A stretch of DNA of 64,000 nt from positions 23,612,714-23,676,713 of the forward strand of contig OU342808.1 in assembly GCA_910591455.2 (NCBI GenBank). Reading direction: 5' to 3'. The number at the start of each line of letters is the position of its first letter. Position 1 is the stretch's first letter. Origin of the DNA: Pholis gunnellus. Lineage: Eukaryota; Chordata; Actinopteri; Perciformes; Pholidae. The notes under the pieces are model-generated. The model was given only the letters and a program-made list of their open reading frames with translations. It was not told the origin of the DNA and made no database searches. Made by a program: the position numbers and the translations under genes. Below, one piece after another: positions 13,779 through 23,161 of the stretch.

Positions 13779-13857
13779 GTGACGTCACAAAGGCTCGAAA
13801 CTGAACGATCAGCTGCGTCTGTTGTTTGCGTTCTGCTTCGAGCCATTGTGACGTCAC
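13779..13857. promoter_or_regulatory. inverted repeat with two CRE (TGACGTCA) sites
   Basis: The left arm (13779-13799, starting gtgacgtcacaa) and the right arm (13837-13857, ending ttgtgacgtcac) are 21-bp reverse complements with one mismatch, around a 37-base loop. Each arm holds the palindromic CREB/ATF site TGACGTCA. The structure ends 115 bases before the ATG of the large ORF, where a promoter or 5' leader is expected. Regulation by CREB/ATF factors is inference. A decayed MITE is the alternative reading. Confidence 0.55.
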
Positions 13858-13972
13858 GTCTTGTGGTGTCTTTGAGCCTTTCATGTCTTTCATAGACAGT
13901 GACGCGTTATTGTACCCATCCTAACCCGAGTAGACGTAAACTCTTTACTGCATCGAAGATCAGAATAAAACC

Positions 13973-16900
13973 ATGGATAGACTAGAAAGAACACAGATAG
14001 AGGAAATGCTATTGAGCAAATCACATATGGAGGAGATGCTAACGCTAGAGGATATGCTGATGGGCAAATCACATATGGAGGAGATGCTGATGTTAGAGGA
14101 GATGCTGATGGACACAAGTGCTCTCGAATTTATCGGAGAAGAGACTGCCACGGTATTGGAGCATGATCTCAACTATTACCTGACCATTCGCGACCTGGCA
14201 GTAAAGACTGAAAGCTTTTTAGAGCCAAAACTAACTCTGTCTCTAGACAGCGTCAAACAGCCTGATCTCACAGACTATGATGATTTGAGAGGCAAATGTC
14301 GTACTTTTAGGGACATGATGAAGTACTGGCTGACAAATCCGGGTAAGCCAAGTAAATTCAAAGGCATAAGAGATAAATACGCCGGAGGTCTTTTCGATAG
14401 ATATTCGACTTCACCACGCATGGTGTGGGAGGTTGAACATCTTGAAATTATCGTTGAGGAGATTAAAGATTCAATAATCAAGATCATTGAGGCATTGACA
14501 GGCATTAAGCGTGATCTGTCAAAAAAGGAAATCTCTCCGGAGGTTGAAGGTCTTGCTAAATACTTTCTTTGGCTAATTCTGAAAGACCAGAAGAGATATA
14601 AAAAGATATTTCCAACAGGAATGTATATCGTAGATCGCTACGGTATTGAAATCATGTCATACATCGATCAAGATAAGAGTGATTATTGCCCGAACATCGT
14701 CAGATGTACAATCAAAAATTCAGTTAGGGATTACCTCCTCAATTACTTATCAAATTGGGGGATGAAGCCTGTGATCATCTCAGAAAGAATCAGATTCAGG
14801 GAATTTTGCAGTCAGTCACGCTGTGACACGTACGCTGAGATACTGAACAAAATGTGGTCTTTCATGAGAGAGATGAATGATAAGATCGTCTCACACAAAA
14901 CGTACCCTAAGTATCATCCGTTCTTCTGGTTCAATGACAAACGTTCAACAACTGGCTCATCATATGAGGACGCAGTCGATGAACCTGCGCCAGATGCAAC
15001 AGCACAGCAAGGACCAAAGGAAAGGTTAGTTCAGGTATTCGTGGAGGCACTGGTTTCGCGGATATTCAAAAAAACAGATCTGACCTGGTCGACTGCGGAC
15101 ATCGAGGACATCACTATGCGTCTGTTTGAAAGAACGTGGATCGAAGTTCAGGATGTCGATTTGGACCCCAAAACATTAAAAAAACTTGACAAGGCCATTT
15201 TCAAAGACCTGTGTGTGATATGGGGCAGTTTAAAAAAGGTGCGGTTGGCCATGAAATTAGAGCAACGAGAATTTGGGAACTGTATGGCCAACATTGTCGA
15301 ATGGAGACTGACACGACTACCCAAAAAGCCCAGCACCATCAGCAAGTTCTTCTCGTCTGTGGGCAAAGGCATCTCCAACATCTTCATATGTGGAAAGGAG
15401 GTTCGGGAAATCTCCATGGAGAGTTCAGAAACATCACAGACAGAGAAGAGGGAGAGTTCAGAAACATCACAGACAGAGGAGAGTTCTGTCAGCCCTCTCA
15501 AAGGAAGCAATGAGAACCAGGTGAAGTCCAGTCCTCACAGGAGTCCAACTTCCCCCCAAGAACCACTACAGACAGATGGGGAGTGTTCAACTGATGAAGG
15601 CTCATCCGCTCATCCGTTCTTCTGTTTCGATGACAAACATTCAATTTCTGCCATAGTATATGACTTCTTCTGTTTCGATGACGAACATTCAATTTCTGCC
15701 ACAGTATATGAGGACGCACTTGCTGAACCTTGGCCAGGTGCAACAGCACAGGAAGAACCCTTTATTGCTCCAAGTGAAGAGCCTGTAATTAATCTGGACA
15801 TCACTCCCGATGAAGGCTCTGAGTTACATTTAAAACTTCATCCTGTGAATGAAGAACTTGAAATGCTGAGTGAGTACTTCAAATCTCAGGGTCAACTACG
15901 TAAGTTTGAGTATGAACTCAAACATTACCAGACCTATCGCGAGCTGGAAGCAAGGACTGAAATCCTTTTTACACCAATGTTAAATCATGAAAGCCTTGTG
16001 GAGCCAAAACAAACTCTGTCTCTAGACAGATCCCCACTGGACCGCGAACTGGAGATAATTTCCCAACGGCTTAATCTCCCAGAAATTGAGATGTATTATG
16101 ATTTGAAAGGCAAATGTCGTACTTTTAGGGACATGATGAAGTACTGGCTGAAAAAACCGGGTAAGCCAAGTAAATTCAAAGGCATGAGCGATATATACGC
16201 TGGACATCTTTACGATAGATATTCGGCCTCACCACGCATGGTGTGGGAGGTTGAACATCTTGAAATTATCATTGAGGAGATTAAAGATTCAATAATCGAG
16301 ATCATTGAGGCATTGACAGGCATTAAGCGTGATCTGTCAAAAAAGGAAATCTCTCCCGAGGTTGAAGGACTTGCTAAATACTTTCTTTGGCTAATTCTGA
16401 AAGACCAGAAGAGATATAAAAAGATATTTCCAACAGGAATGGATATCTTGGATCGCCACGGTGTTGAAATCATGTCATACATCGATCAAGAGGAGAGTGA
16501 TTATTGCCCAAACATCGTCAGATGTACAATCACAAGTTCAGTTAGGGATTACCTCCTCAGTTACTTAACAAATGGGGGGATGAAGCCTGTGATCATCTCA
16601 GACAGAATCAGATACAGGGAATTTTGCAGTCAGTCACACTGTGACACGTATGCTGAGATACTGAACAAAATGTGGTCTTTCATGAGAGAGATGAATGATA
16701 AGATCGTCTCACACAAAAAGTACCCTAAGTATCATCCGTTCTTCTGGTTCAATAACGAACTTTCAACAACTGACTCATCATATGAGGACGCAGTCGATGA
16801 ACCTGCGCCAGATGCAACAGCACAGCAAGGACCAAAGGAAAGGTTAGTTCAGGTATTCGTGGAGGCACTGGTTTCGCGGATATTCAAAAAAACAGATCTG

Positions 16901-19075
16901 ACCTGGACGACTGCAGAAATCAAGCCCATCACTATGCGTCTGTTTGAAAGAACGTGGATCGACGTCAAGGATGTAGATTTTGATCCCAAAACATTAGAAA
17001 AAGTTGACAAGGCCATTTTCAATGACCTGTGTGAGATGTGGGGCGGTTTAAAAAAGGTGGTGTTGGCCATGAAATTAGAGGAACGAGAACTTGGGAACTG
17101 CATTGCCTCCCATGTCGAATGGAAACTGACACGACTACCCAAAAAGCCCAGCACCATCAGCAAGTCCCTCTCGTCTGTGGGCGAAGGCATCTCCAACATC
17201 TTCATACGTGGAAAGGAGGTTCAGGAAATCTCCATGGAGAGTTCAGAAACATCACAGACAGAGGAGAGTTCTGTCAGCCCTCTCAAAGGAAGCAATGAGA
17301 ACCAGGTGAAGTCCAGTCCTCACAGGAGTCCAACTTCCCCCCAAGAACCACTACAGACAGATGGGGAGTGTTCAACTGATGAAGGCTCATCCGCTCATCC
17401 GTTCTTCTGTTTCGATGACAAACATTCAATTTCTGCCATAGTATATGACTTCTTCTGTTTCGATGACGAACATTCAATTTCTGCCACAGTATATGAGGAC
17501 GCACTTGCTGAACCTTGGCCAGGTGCAACAGCACAGGAAGAACCCTTTATTGCTCCAAGTGAAGAGCCTGTAATTAATCTGGACATCACTCCCGATGAAG
17601 GCTCTGAGTTACATTTAAAACTTCATCCTGTGAATGAAGAACTTGAAATGCTGAGTGAGTACTTCAAATCTCAGGGTCAACTACGTAAGTTTGAGTATGA
17701 ACTCAAACATTACCAGACCTATCGCGAGCTGGAAGCAAGGACTGAAATCCTTTTTACACCAATGTTAAATCATGAAAGCCTTGAAGAGCCAAAACAAACT
17801 CTGTCTCTAGACAGATCCCCACTGGACCGCGAACTGGAGATAATTTCCCAACGGCCTAATCTCCCAGAAATTGAGATGTATTATGATTTGAAAGGCAAAT
17901 GTCGTACTTTTAGGGACATGATGAAGTACTGGCTGAAAAAACCGGGTAAGCCAAGTAAATTCAAAGGCATGAGAGATATATACGCTGGACATCTTTACGA
18001 TAGATATTCTGCCTCACCACGCATGGTGTGGGAGGTTGAACATCTTGAAATTATCGTTGAGGAGATTAAAGATTCAATAATCGAGATCATTGAGGCATTG
18101 ACAGGCATTAAGCGTGATCTGTCAAAAGAGGAAATCTCTCCCGAGGTTGAAGGACTTGCTAAATACTTTCTTTGGCTAATTCTGAAAGACCAGAAGAGAT
18201 ATAAAAAGATATTTCCAACAGGAATGGATATCTTGGATCGCCACGGTGTTGAAATCATGTCATACATCGATCAAGAGGAGAGTGATTATTGCCCAAACAT
18301 CGTCAGATGTACAATCACAAGTTCAGTTGGGGATTACCTCCTCAGTTACTTAACAAATGGGGGGATGAAGCCTGTGATCATCTCAGACAGAATCAGATAC
18401 AGGGAATTTTGCAGTCAGTCACACTGTGACACGTATGCTGAGATACTGAACAAAATGTGGTCTTTCATGAGAGAGATGAATGATAAGATCGTCTCACACA
18501 AAAAGTACCCTAAGTATCATCCGTTCTTCTGGTTCAATAACGAACTTTCAACAACTGACTCATCATATGAGGACGCAGTCGATGAACCTGCGCCAGATGC
18601 AACAGCACAGCAAGGACCAAAGGAAAGGTTAGTTCAGGTATTCGTGGAGGCACTGGTTTCGCGGATATTCAAAAAAACAGATCTGACCTGGACGACTGCA
18701 GAAATCAAGCCCATCACTATGCGTCTGTTTGAAAGAACGTGGATCGACGTCAAGGATGTAGATTTTGATCCCAAAACATTAGAAAAAGTTGACAAGGCCA
18801 TTTTCAATGACCTGTGTGAGATGTGGGGCGGTTTAAAAAAGGTGGTGTTGGCCATGAAATTAGAGGAACGAGAACTTGGGAACTGCATTGCCTCCCATGT
18901 CGAATGGAAACTGACACGACTACCCAAAAAGCCCAGCACCATCAGCAAGTCCCTCTCGTCTTTGGGCGAAGGCATCTCCAACATCTTCATACGTGGAAAG
19001 GAGGTTCAGGAAATCTCCATGGAGAGTTCAGAAACATCACAGTCAGAGGAGAGTTCTGTCAGCCCTCTCAAATGA
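13973..19075 (+). CDS. 1,700-aa tandemly triplicated protein, family not recognised
   Basis: This is one open frame without introns. The ATG has a strong context (A at -3, G at +4). The product is three tandem copies of a ~595-residue unit. A Met/Glu-rich head (residues ~1-50) carries two ~16-residue repeats built on SHMEEML. Each unit then has a conserved block X (about residues 95-310 in copy 1), with the landmarks CRTFRDMMKYW, ASPRMVWEVEHLEI, EVEGLAKYFLWLILKDQKRY and DTYAEILNKMWSFMREMNDK. A short FFWFN...EDAVDEPAPDA linker leads to block Y (about 345-470; KERLVQVFVEALVSRIFKKT, MRLFERTW, LPKKPSTISK), and a Ser/Glu-rich linker ends the unit. I see no signal peptide, membrane segment or catalytic motif; it reads as a helical, probably intracellular protein. 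I do not recognise the family, and a fish-specific expanded family or a domesticated mobile-element gene are both possible. Copies 2 and 3 are about 99.4% identical in DNA. The TGA stop replaces a Gly codon of the other copies. Confidence 0.7.
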   Translation: MDRLERTQIEEMLLSKSHMEEMLTLEDMLMGKSHMEEMLMLEEMLMDTSALEFIGEETATVLEHDLNYYLTIRDLAVKTESFLEPKLTLSLDSVKQPDLTDYDDLRGKCRTFRDMMKYWLTNPGKPSKFKGIRDKYAGGLFDRYSTSPRMVWEVEHLEIIVEEIKDSIIKIIEALTGIKRDLSKKEISPEVEGLAKYFLWLILKDQKRYKKIFPTGMYIVDRYGIEIMSYIDQDKSDYCPNIVRCTIKNSVRDYLLNYLSNWGMKPVIISERIRFREFCSQSRCDTYAEILNKMWSFMREMNDKIVSHKTYPKYHPFFWFNDKRSTTGSSYEDAVDEPAPDATAQQGPKERLVQVFVEALVSRIFKKTDLTWSTADIEDITMRLFERTWIEVQDVDLDPKTLKKLDKAIFKDLCVIWGSLKKVRLAMKLEQREFGNCMANIVEWRLTRLPKKPSTISKFFSSVGKGISNIFICGKEVREISMESSETSQTEKRESSETSQTEESSVSPLKGSNENQVKSSPHRSPTSPQEPLQTDGECSTDEGSSAHPFFCFDDKHSISAIVYDFFCFDDEHSISATVYEDALAEPWPGATAQEEPFIAPSEEPVINLDITPDEGSELHLKLHPVNEELEMLSEYFKSQGQLRKFEYELKHYQTYRELEARTEILFTPMLNHESLVEPKQTLSLDRSPLDRELEIISQRLNLPEIEMYYDLKGKCRTFRDMMKYWLKKPGKPSKFKGMSDIYAGHLYDRYSASPRMVWEVEHLEIIIEEIKDSIIEIIEALTGIKRDLSKKEISPEVEGLAKYFLWLILKDQKRYKKIFPTGMDILDRHGVEIMSYIDQEESDYCPNIVRCTITSSVRDYLLSYLTNGGMKPVIISDRIRYREFCSQSHCDTYAEILNKMWSFMREMNDKIVSHKKYPKYHPFFWFNNELSTTDSSYEDAVDEPAPDATAQQGPKERLVQVFVEALVSRIFKKTDLTWTTAEIKPITMRLFERTWIDVKDVDFDPKTLEKVDKAIFNDLCEMWGGLKKVVLAMKLEERELGNCIASHVEWKLTRLPKKPSTISKSLSSVGEGISNIFIRGKEVQEISMESSETSQTEESSVSPLKGSNENQVKSSPHRSPTSPQEPLQTDGECSTDEGSSAHPFFCFDDKHSISAIVYDFFCFDDEHSISATVYEDALAEPWPGATAQEEPFIAPSEEPVINLDITPDEGSELHLKLHPVNEELEMLSEYFKSQGQLRKFEYELKHYQTYRELEARTEILFTPMLNHESLEEPKQTLSLDRSPLDRELEIISQRPNLPEIEMYYDLKGKCRTFRDMMKYWLKKPGKPSKFKGMRDIYAGHLYDRYSASPRMVWEVEHLEIIVEEIKDSIIEIIEALTGIKRDLSKEEISPEVEGLAKYFLWLILKDQKRYKKIFPTGMDILDRHGVEIMSYIDQEESDYCPNIVRCTITSSVGDYLLSYLTNGGMKPVIISDRIRYREFCSQSHCDTYAEILNKMWSFMREMNDKIVSHKKYPKYHPFFWFNNELSTTDSSYEDAVDEPAPDATAQQGPKERLVQVFVEALVSRIFKKTDLTWTTAEIKPITMRLFERTWIDVKDVDFDPKTLEKVDKAIFNDLCEMWGGLKKVVLAMKLEERELGNCIASHVEWKLTRLPKKPSTISKSLSSLGEGISNIFIRGKEVQEISMESSETSQSEESSVSPLK
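15417..15510 (+). repeat. small in-frame duplication in the copy 1 linker
   Basis: The segment gagagttcagaaacatcacagacagag is present twice in copy 1, giving SSETSQTE twice, while copies 2 and 3 have it once (from about 17,235 and 19,020). It is an in-frame ~30-bp tandem duplication in the Ser/Glu-rich linker that ends copy 1. Confidence 0.9.
15511..17295 (+). repeat. tandem unit 2 of the large ORF (1,785 bp)
   Basis: The period of 1,785 bp (595 codons) is read directly from landmarks such as atgtattatg at 16,091 and 17,876. The unit opens with the linker FFCFDD[K/E]HSISA, itself duplicated (57 bp apart), followed by a second N-terminal segment (EELEMLSEYF...LKHYQTYRELEA), block X and block Y. 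It is nearly identical to unit 3. Units 1 and 2 differ much more, so the 2/3 duplication is the recent event. Confidence 0.9.
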
Positions 19076-19080
19076 AGCAA
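17296..19080 (+). repeat. tandem unit 3 of the large ORF (1,785 bp)
   Basis: By eye, about eleven base differences separate this unit from unit 2: V>E (two bases), L>P, S>R, I>V, K>E, R>G, V>L, T>S, one silent TCG>TCT, and the final GGA>TGA. The unit ends at the stop codon 19073-19075 within the SPLK-G-SNENQ junction sequence. Confidence 0.9.
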
Positions 19081-19279
19081 TGAGAACCAGGTGAAGTCCA
19101 GTCCTCACAGGAGTCCAACTTCCCCCCAAGAACCACTACAGACAGAGGGGGAGTGTTCAACTGATGAAGGCTCATCCGCTCATCCGTTCTTCTGTTTCGA
19201 TAACGAACATTCAATTCCTGCCACAGAATATGAGGATGCACTTTCTGAACCTTGGCCAGGTGCAACAGCACAGGAATAA
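19076..19279 (+). pseudogene. truncated fourth unit beyond the TGA stop
   Basis: The sequence after the TGA at 19073-19075 stays in the same frame for 67 codons (SNENQVKSSPHRSP... to EPWPGATAQE) and ends with TAA at 19277-19279. It matches the start of units 2 and 3 but has only one copy of the FFCFD.EHS segment that is doubled there, so it may represent the older form. It is either the former C-terminus cut off by a nonsense change, or sequence reached by TGA readthrough. The downstream TAA replaces a GAA codon of the other units. Confidence 0.7.
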
Positions 19280-20009
19280 CTTCTACTGTGATGTTAGGCA
19301 ACATCTAATAACTTCTACTGTGATGTTAGGCAACATCTAATAACTTCTACTGTGATGTAGGCAACATCTAATAACTTCTACTGTGATGTAGGCAACATCT
19401 AATAACTTCTACTGTGATGTAGGCAACATCTAATAACTTCTACTGTGATGTTAGGCAGCATCTAATAACTTCTACTGTGATGTAGGCAACATCTACTAAC
19501 TTCTACTGTGATGTAGGCAACATCTAATAACTTCTACTGTGATGTAGGCAACATCTACTAACTTCTACTGTGATGTAGGAAACATCTACTAACTTCTACT
19601 GTGATGTAGGCAACATCTAATAACGTCTACTGTGATGTAGGCAACATCTACTAACTTCTACTGTGATGTAGGCAACATCTACTAACTTCTACTGTGATGT
19701 AGGCAACATCTACTAACTTCTACTGTGATGTAGGCAACATCTAATAACGTCTACTGTGATGTAGGCAACATCTACTAACTTCTACTGTGATGTAGGCAAC
19801 ATCTACTAACTTCTACTGTGATGTAGGCAACATCTACTAACTTCTACTGTGATGTAGGCAACATCTACTAACTTCTACTGTGATGTAGGAAACATCTACT
19901 AACTTCTACTGTGATGTAGGCAACATCTAATAACGTCTACTGTGATGTAGGCAACAATTAATAACGTCTACTGTGATGTAGGCAACATCTACTAACGTCT
20001 ACTGTGATG
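19277..20009 (+). repeat. ~31-bp minisatellite array, about 24 copies
   Basis: The tandem unit is taacttctactgtgatgtag plus gcaacatctac/a, 31 bp, or 32 bp where it reads gttagg. There are about 24 copies with point variants (cttcta/cgtcta, aataac/actaac, one gcaacaatta). It begins exactly at the TAA that closes the fourth partial unit of the large ORF and ends where unique sequence starts (gtgtcatttatcagcc). It has no spacers, so it is a minisatellite and not a CRISPR array. Confidence 0.95.
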
Positions 20010-23000
20010 GTGTCATTTATCAGCCGGCTTCCTGTCATTACACCATCAGCTATTTACTCAGGAGTCTGGGAAGGATCCAGTCCCGCTCATTTCTGACCGG
20101 TAGAGGCGTGTTCAGAGGGTCTGGAGCCTGTTCGTTTTGGGAGTGGGGCTCGTCCCTAATTGATGGTTTGGTGGGAGTGACTGAGAGTTTGCTGTCGGGC
20201 TTAAAGTTAGGGGGAAGATGAGAGGAGTTAAAGGCTGCTCTGCAAAACCAGTCAGCTTCTCCAGCACCCGGCTCCCCGCTCGCTCCCTGCACGCCTCCTC
20301 GAGTGGACAGCCAGATCCACTGATCACGTCATGCTACAGCACAAAATAATATGGTATTTATTAGCTCTAATGTGCATGTTAACACACATGCATGCCACAT
20401 GTGCACGCAGTTCCACAGGTGAGTGCAAACACACATCTGACCTCCCCTCCCCCTCCCCCAGTAAACCTCCCAACCCCCCCCCCCCGACATTCCACACGAG
20501 ATAATGTCTTCAGCAGGTTGCATACCACATGTTGTTGCCGGGCTTGTTTTAGTGTCGCTGTTTGGGGCCTTCGTCTCTTGGGACATGCAGGTCTGTTGAC
20601 GAGGAAGGCGCTGGGATTCAGTCACGTGACACCGGGCTCGACACTGTACCTCCGGAGGCCGCTGTTTAACCGGCCAAGTTGCAGTTTACATCCATTTGTA
20701 TACATTTCCAGATGTTTACAAATGTGACTTATCACTTCATAAATCTGAAAATACTGTCAACAGCCATTATAAATCCATTTTCGCCATGTTTGTATAAAAT
20801 GTTGTATAAATCAGGCTATGAATAATATATGAACAAACCCCTCAGCCAAAAACCTTCGGCTTATAGATAGGATAACTGTCTGCACGGCACAACTGGGGGA
20901 CTACTTATAAGGTGTGACTCTGTTCAACCAATGTGGATGTTAACATCAAGCTGAAAACCTAATATTTGTTGTTAATTATATCTTTAAACAAAACATTCAA
21001 TCATTCACATAAACAGAATACGATCAAGGTATAATATTTCGACCGACAATAAACCAGGTCACGCACTGTAGGTCGGATAGAAAATGTCCCAAAAAATATC
21101 CTCATTACTTCTAATGAGGGCCAAAAACTCTTCGTGGTCTTGGATCCGGTTCGGTTGTCCGTCCAGCCTGAAGGCTGTGTTTTGGACGATGATGATGTCA
21201 GACTGATACAAAGGGCGGTTAAACAAGTGAGACTTGTTTATCGAAGAGACTGTTTAAACAGGGATGGGTCATTGTTGGAAAAACACTGAGTGAGACTGGA
21301 TGTAGCAGTTAATGCCAAAAAACACTTTCACATGTGTTCTCGTGATCTGGGTCGGCGATGCACTCGGCTGTGTTAGCTCTCGCTGCTCCTACCGGGCCGG
21401 GGGTCGGTTAAGAGTCGTGAGTGATGAGTCAGCAGGCAGTGAATGGCCGTCAATCAAACGGACAATAAAATGAGTTTTGAGAAAACGCAAGTCACCGCAA
21501 CCTCGAGAGGACCTCGAGCATGCAATGATAACTGGTCACCCAAAATATGATGCAGTTTGCTGCAGCAGAATGCGGGATTAGCCGTGGACAGACACGGAGG
21601 GGCACACTCACTCACTGACAGTGAAACTAAATACAGCAACCAACAAATCTAACAATTAGACGAATACGTTGTGGGGCGCAAACTCCCATAAAACGTGTCA
21701 AAAGAAAACCACCAGTACACACACACACGGCTGAGAACATCAACGGCAACTTGCTGGGTTTAATCGTGTTTTTGGCAAGATTGTATGAAATGTCCTTTAC
21801 AGCGACTGCTTGCATACATTGCAGCTTGTTTTTGAGTTTGAGCAAAGTGTGTTTTTGGACTCCTTTCTGCCCTTTAGTGTCTAGACGGGGGATTTGACAA
21901 TTATGGGTTTTATTCATTCAATCACAGAACACAGCAGCGGCCACTGCAGAGACACCTGGCGGACATCTGCACCCTACTAAGTGCACCTGTTTAGTTATGA
22001 CTGTTATGTGCTGATACGTTTTATTTTAAGTTCGTTTTCTGCATTCATATTAGTTTGTAAACATGTAGTTGCATGAAGACAAGTGAATAGAATGTAATGT
22101 ACGGTTTTAAACATTTTGCACAAATGTGGCTGCAGCGAGGCGCTGGTACAAACCAATAATTACTGAAGAAGCTGGGCTGAGAAAATAGTCACCTGGAACA
22201 TGTAATCAGCCATTGAATGCTGGTAATCATGTGCAGCCAAGGTAAATATCAGGTGGAAAGGACCAATGAAATGTCCTTGATAACATTTTACAACATGCCC
22301 TTTAGTCCCCTCACCCACAGCACTGACGCTTTACTGAAGCTGAATTCCTGACACAGCCTTTCAGAGCACGGCCTCTAAAACTAGTGAAAAGGCCCACAGC
22401 AGGAATGAAGATGAAGGCGACTAAAAATAGAACGCACAAATTGAAGGGCTGTCACAACAGAGCGAGTGTGAAGGGTACAGGTTGAGCTTCTTCTCTCTAC
22501 ACATTCCAGGGTCACGGGAATGTCGGTGCTGGTCATGAGGGCTTGGACTTTTGTCCTCTTTAGGATTAGCTGCTTTTGATCTCGGGGAATAAAGCGGCTA
22601 CATTAGCTATCGTAATGGGGGAGGCACGACAGCAGTCGGGGGGTTGAACTTTAGGATTTATGGCAGTAGGCTGGTAGCCGTTATCTTTTATACCATGTTT
22701 ATCTTTTCCTGCTGCTGAAATAAAAGTCATGAGCTCACCAGCTGGTTTGTGAGCTTTGGCTTTCTTTCTTGACTTTCTGGTGGACCTCTAAAAGTGTCCG
22801 GAGAGATTAAAAAAACCAAACCTTTATTTAAACCCTTTTCTCTGCTCCATCTCTCCTCGTCTCTCTCATCCCTGCATTTTATTATATCTCTGTAACTCTC
22901 TCTTCCTTTCCCACTAAGGCTCACCACTTATCCAATGCATTCCCTCCATACGGAGCATTTCTCTGTTGTTCAAATGAAACCCTCTCACTCCTGCGTGCCA

Positions 23001-23118
23001 CTCAGCATACAGATCAACATAATGCATTTTGAATGTGTAACTTTGAGTAATTTATGACCTCTCATTTCACCAGGTATACCTGCTGTACCCAAAGGTCAGC
23101 TCATAAACAGGTACAGCG

Positions 23119-23160
<42 letters not shown>
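23119..23160. repeat. (CA)n microsatellite
   Basis: This is a CA dinucleotide run of about 19-20 units. Confidence 0.95.

Positions 23161-23161
<1 letters not shown>

Noticed and set aside
15148..18990. minus-strand ORFs of 60-120 codons inside the large ORF
   Set aside because: They recur identically in each tandem unit as shadows of the plus-strand frame, and they have no start context or independent support.
19277..20009. CRISPR-like direct repeat array
   Set aside because: The repeats are contiguous 31-bp units without unique spacers, and the genome is eukaryotic. It is a minisatellite.
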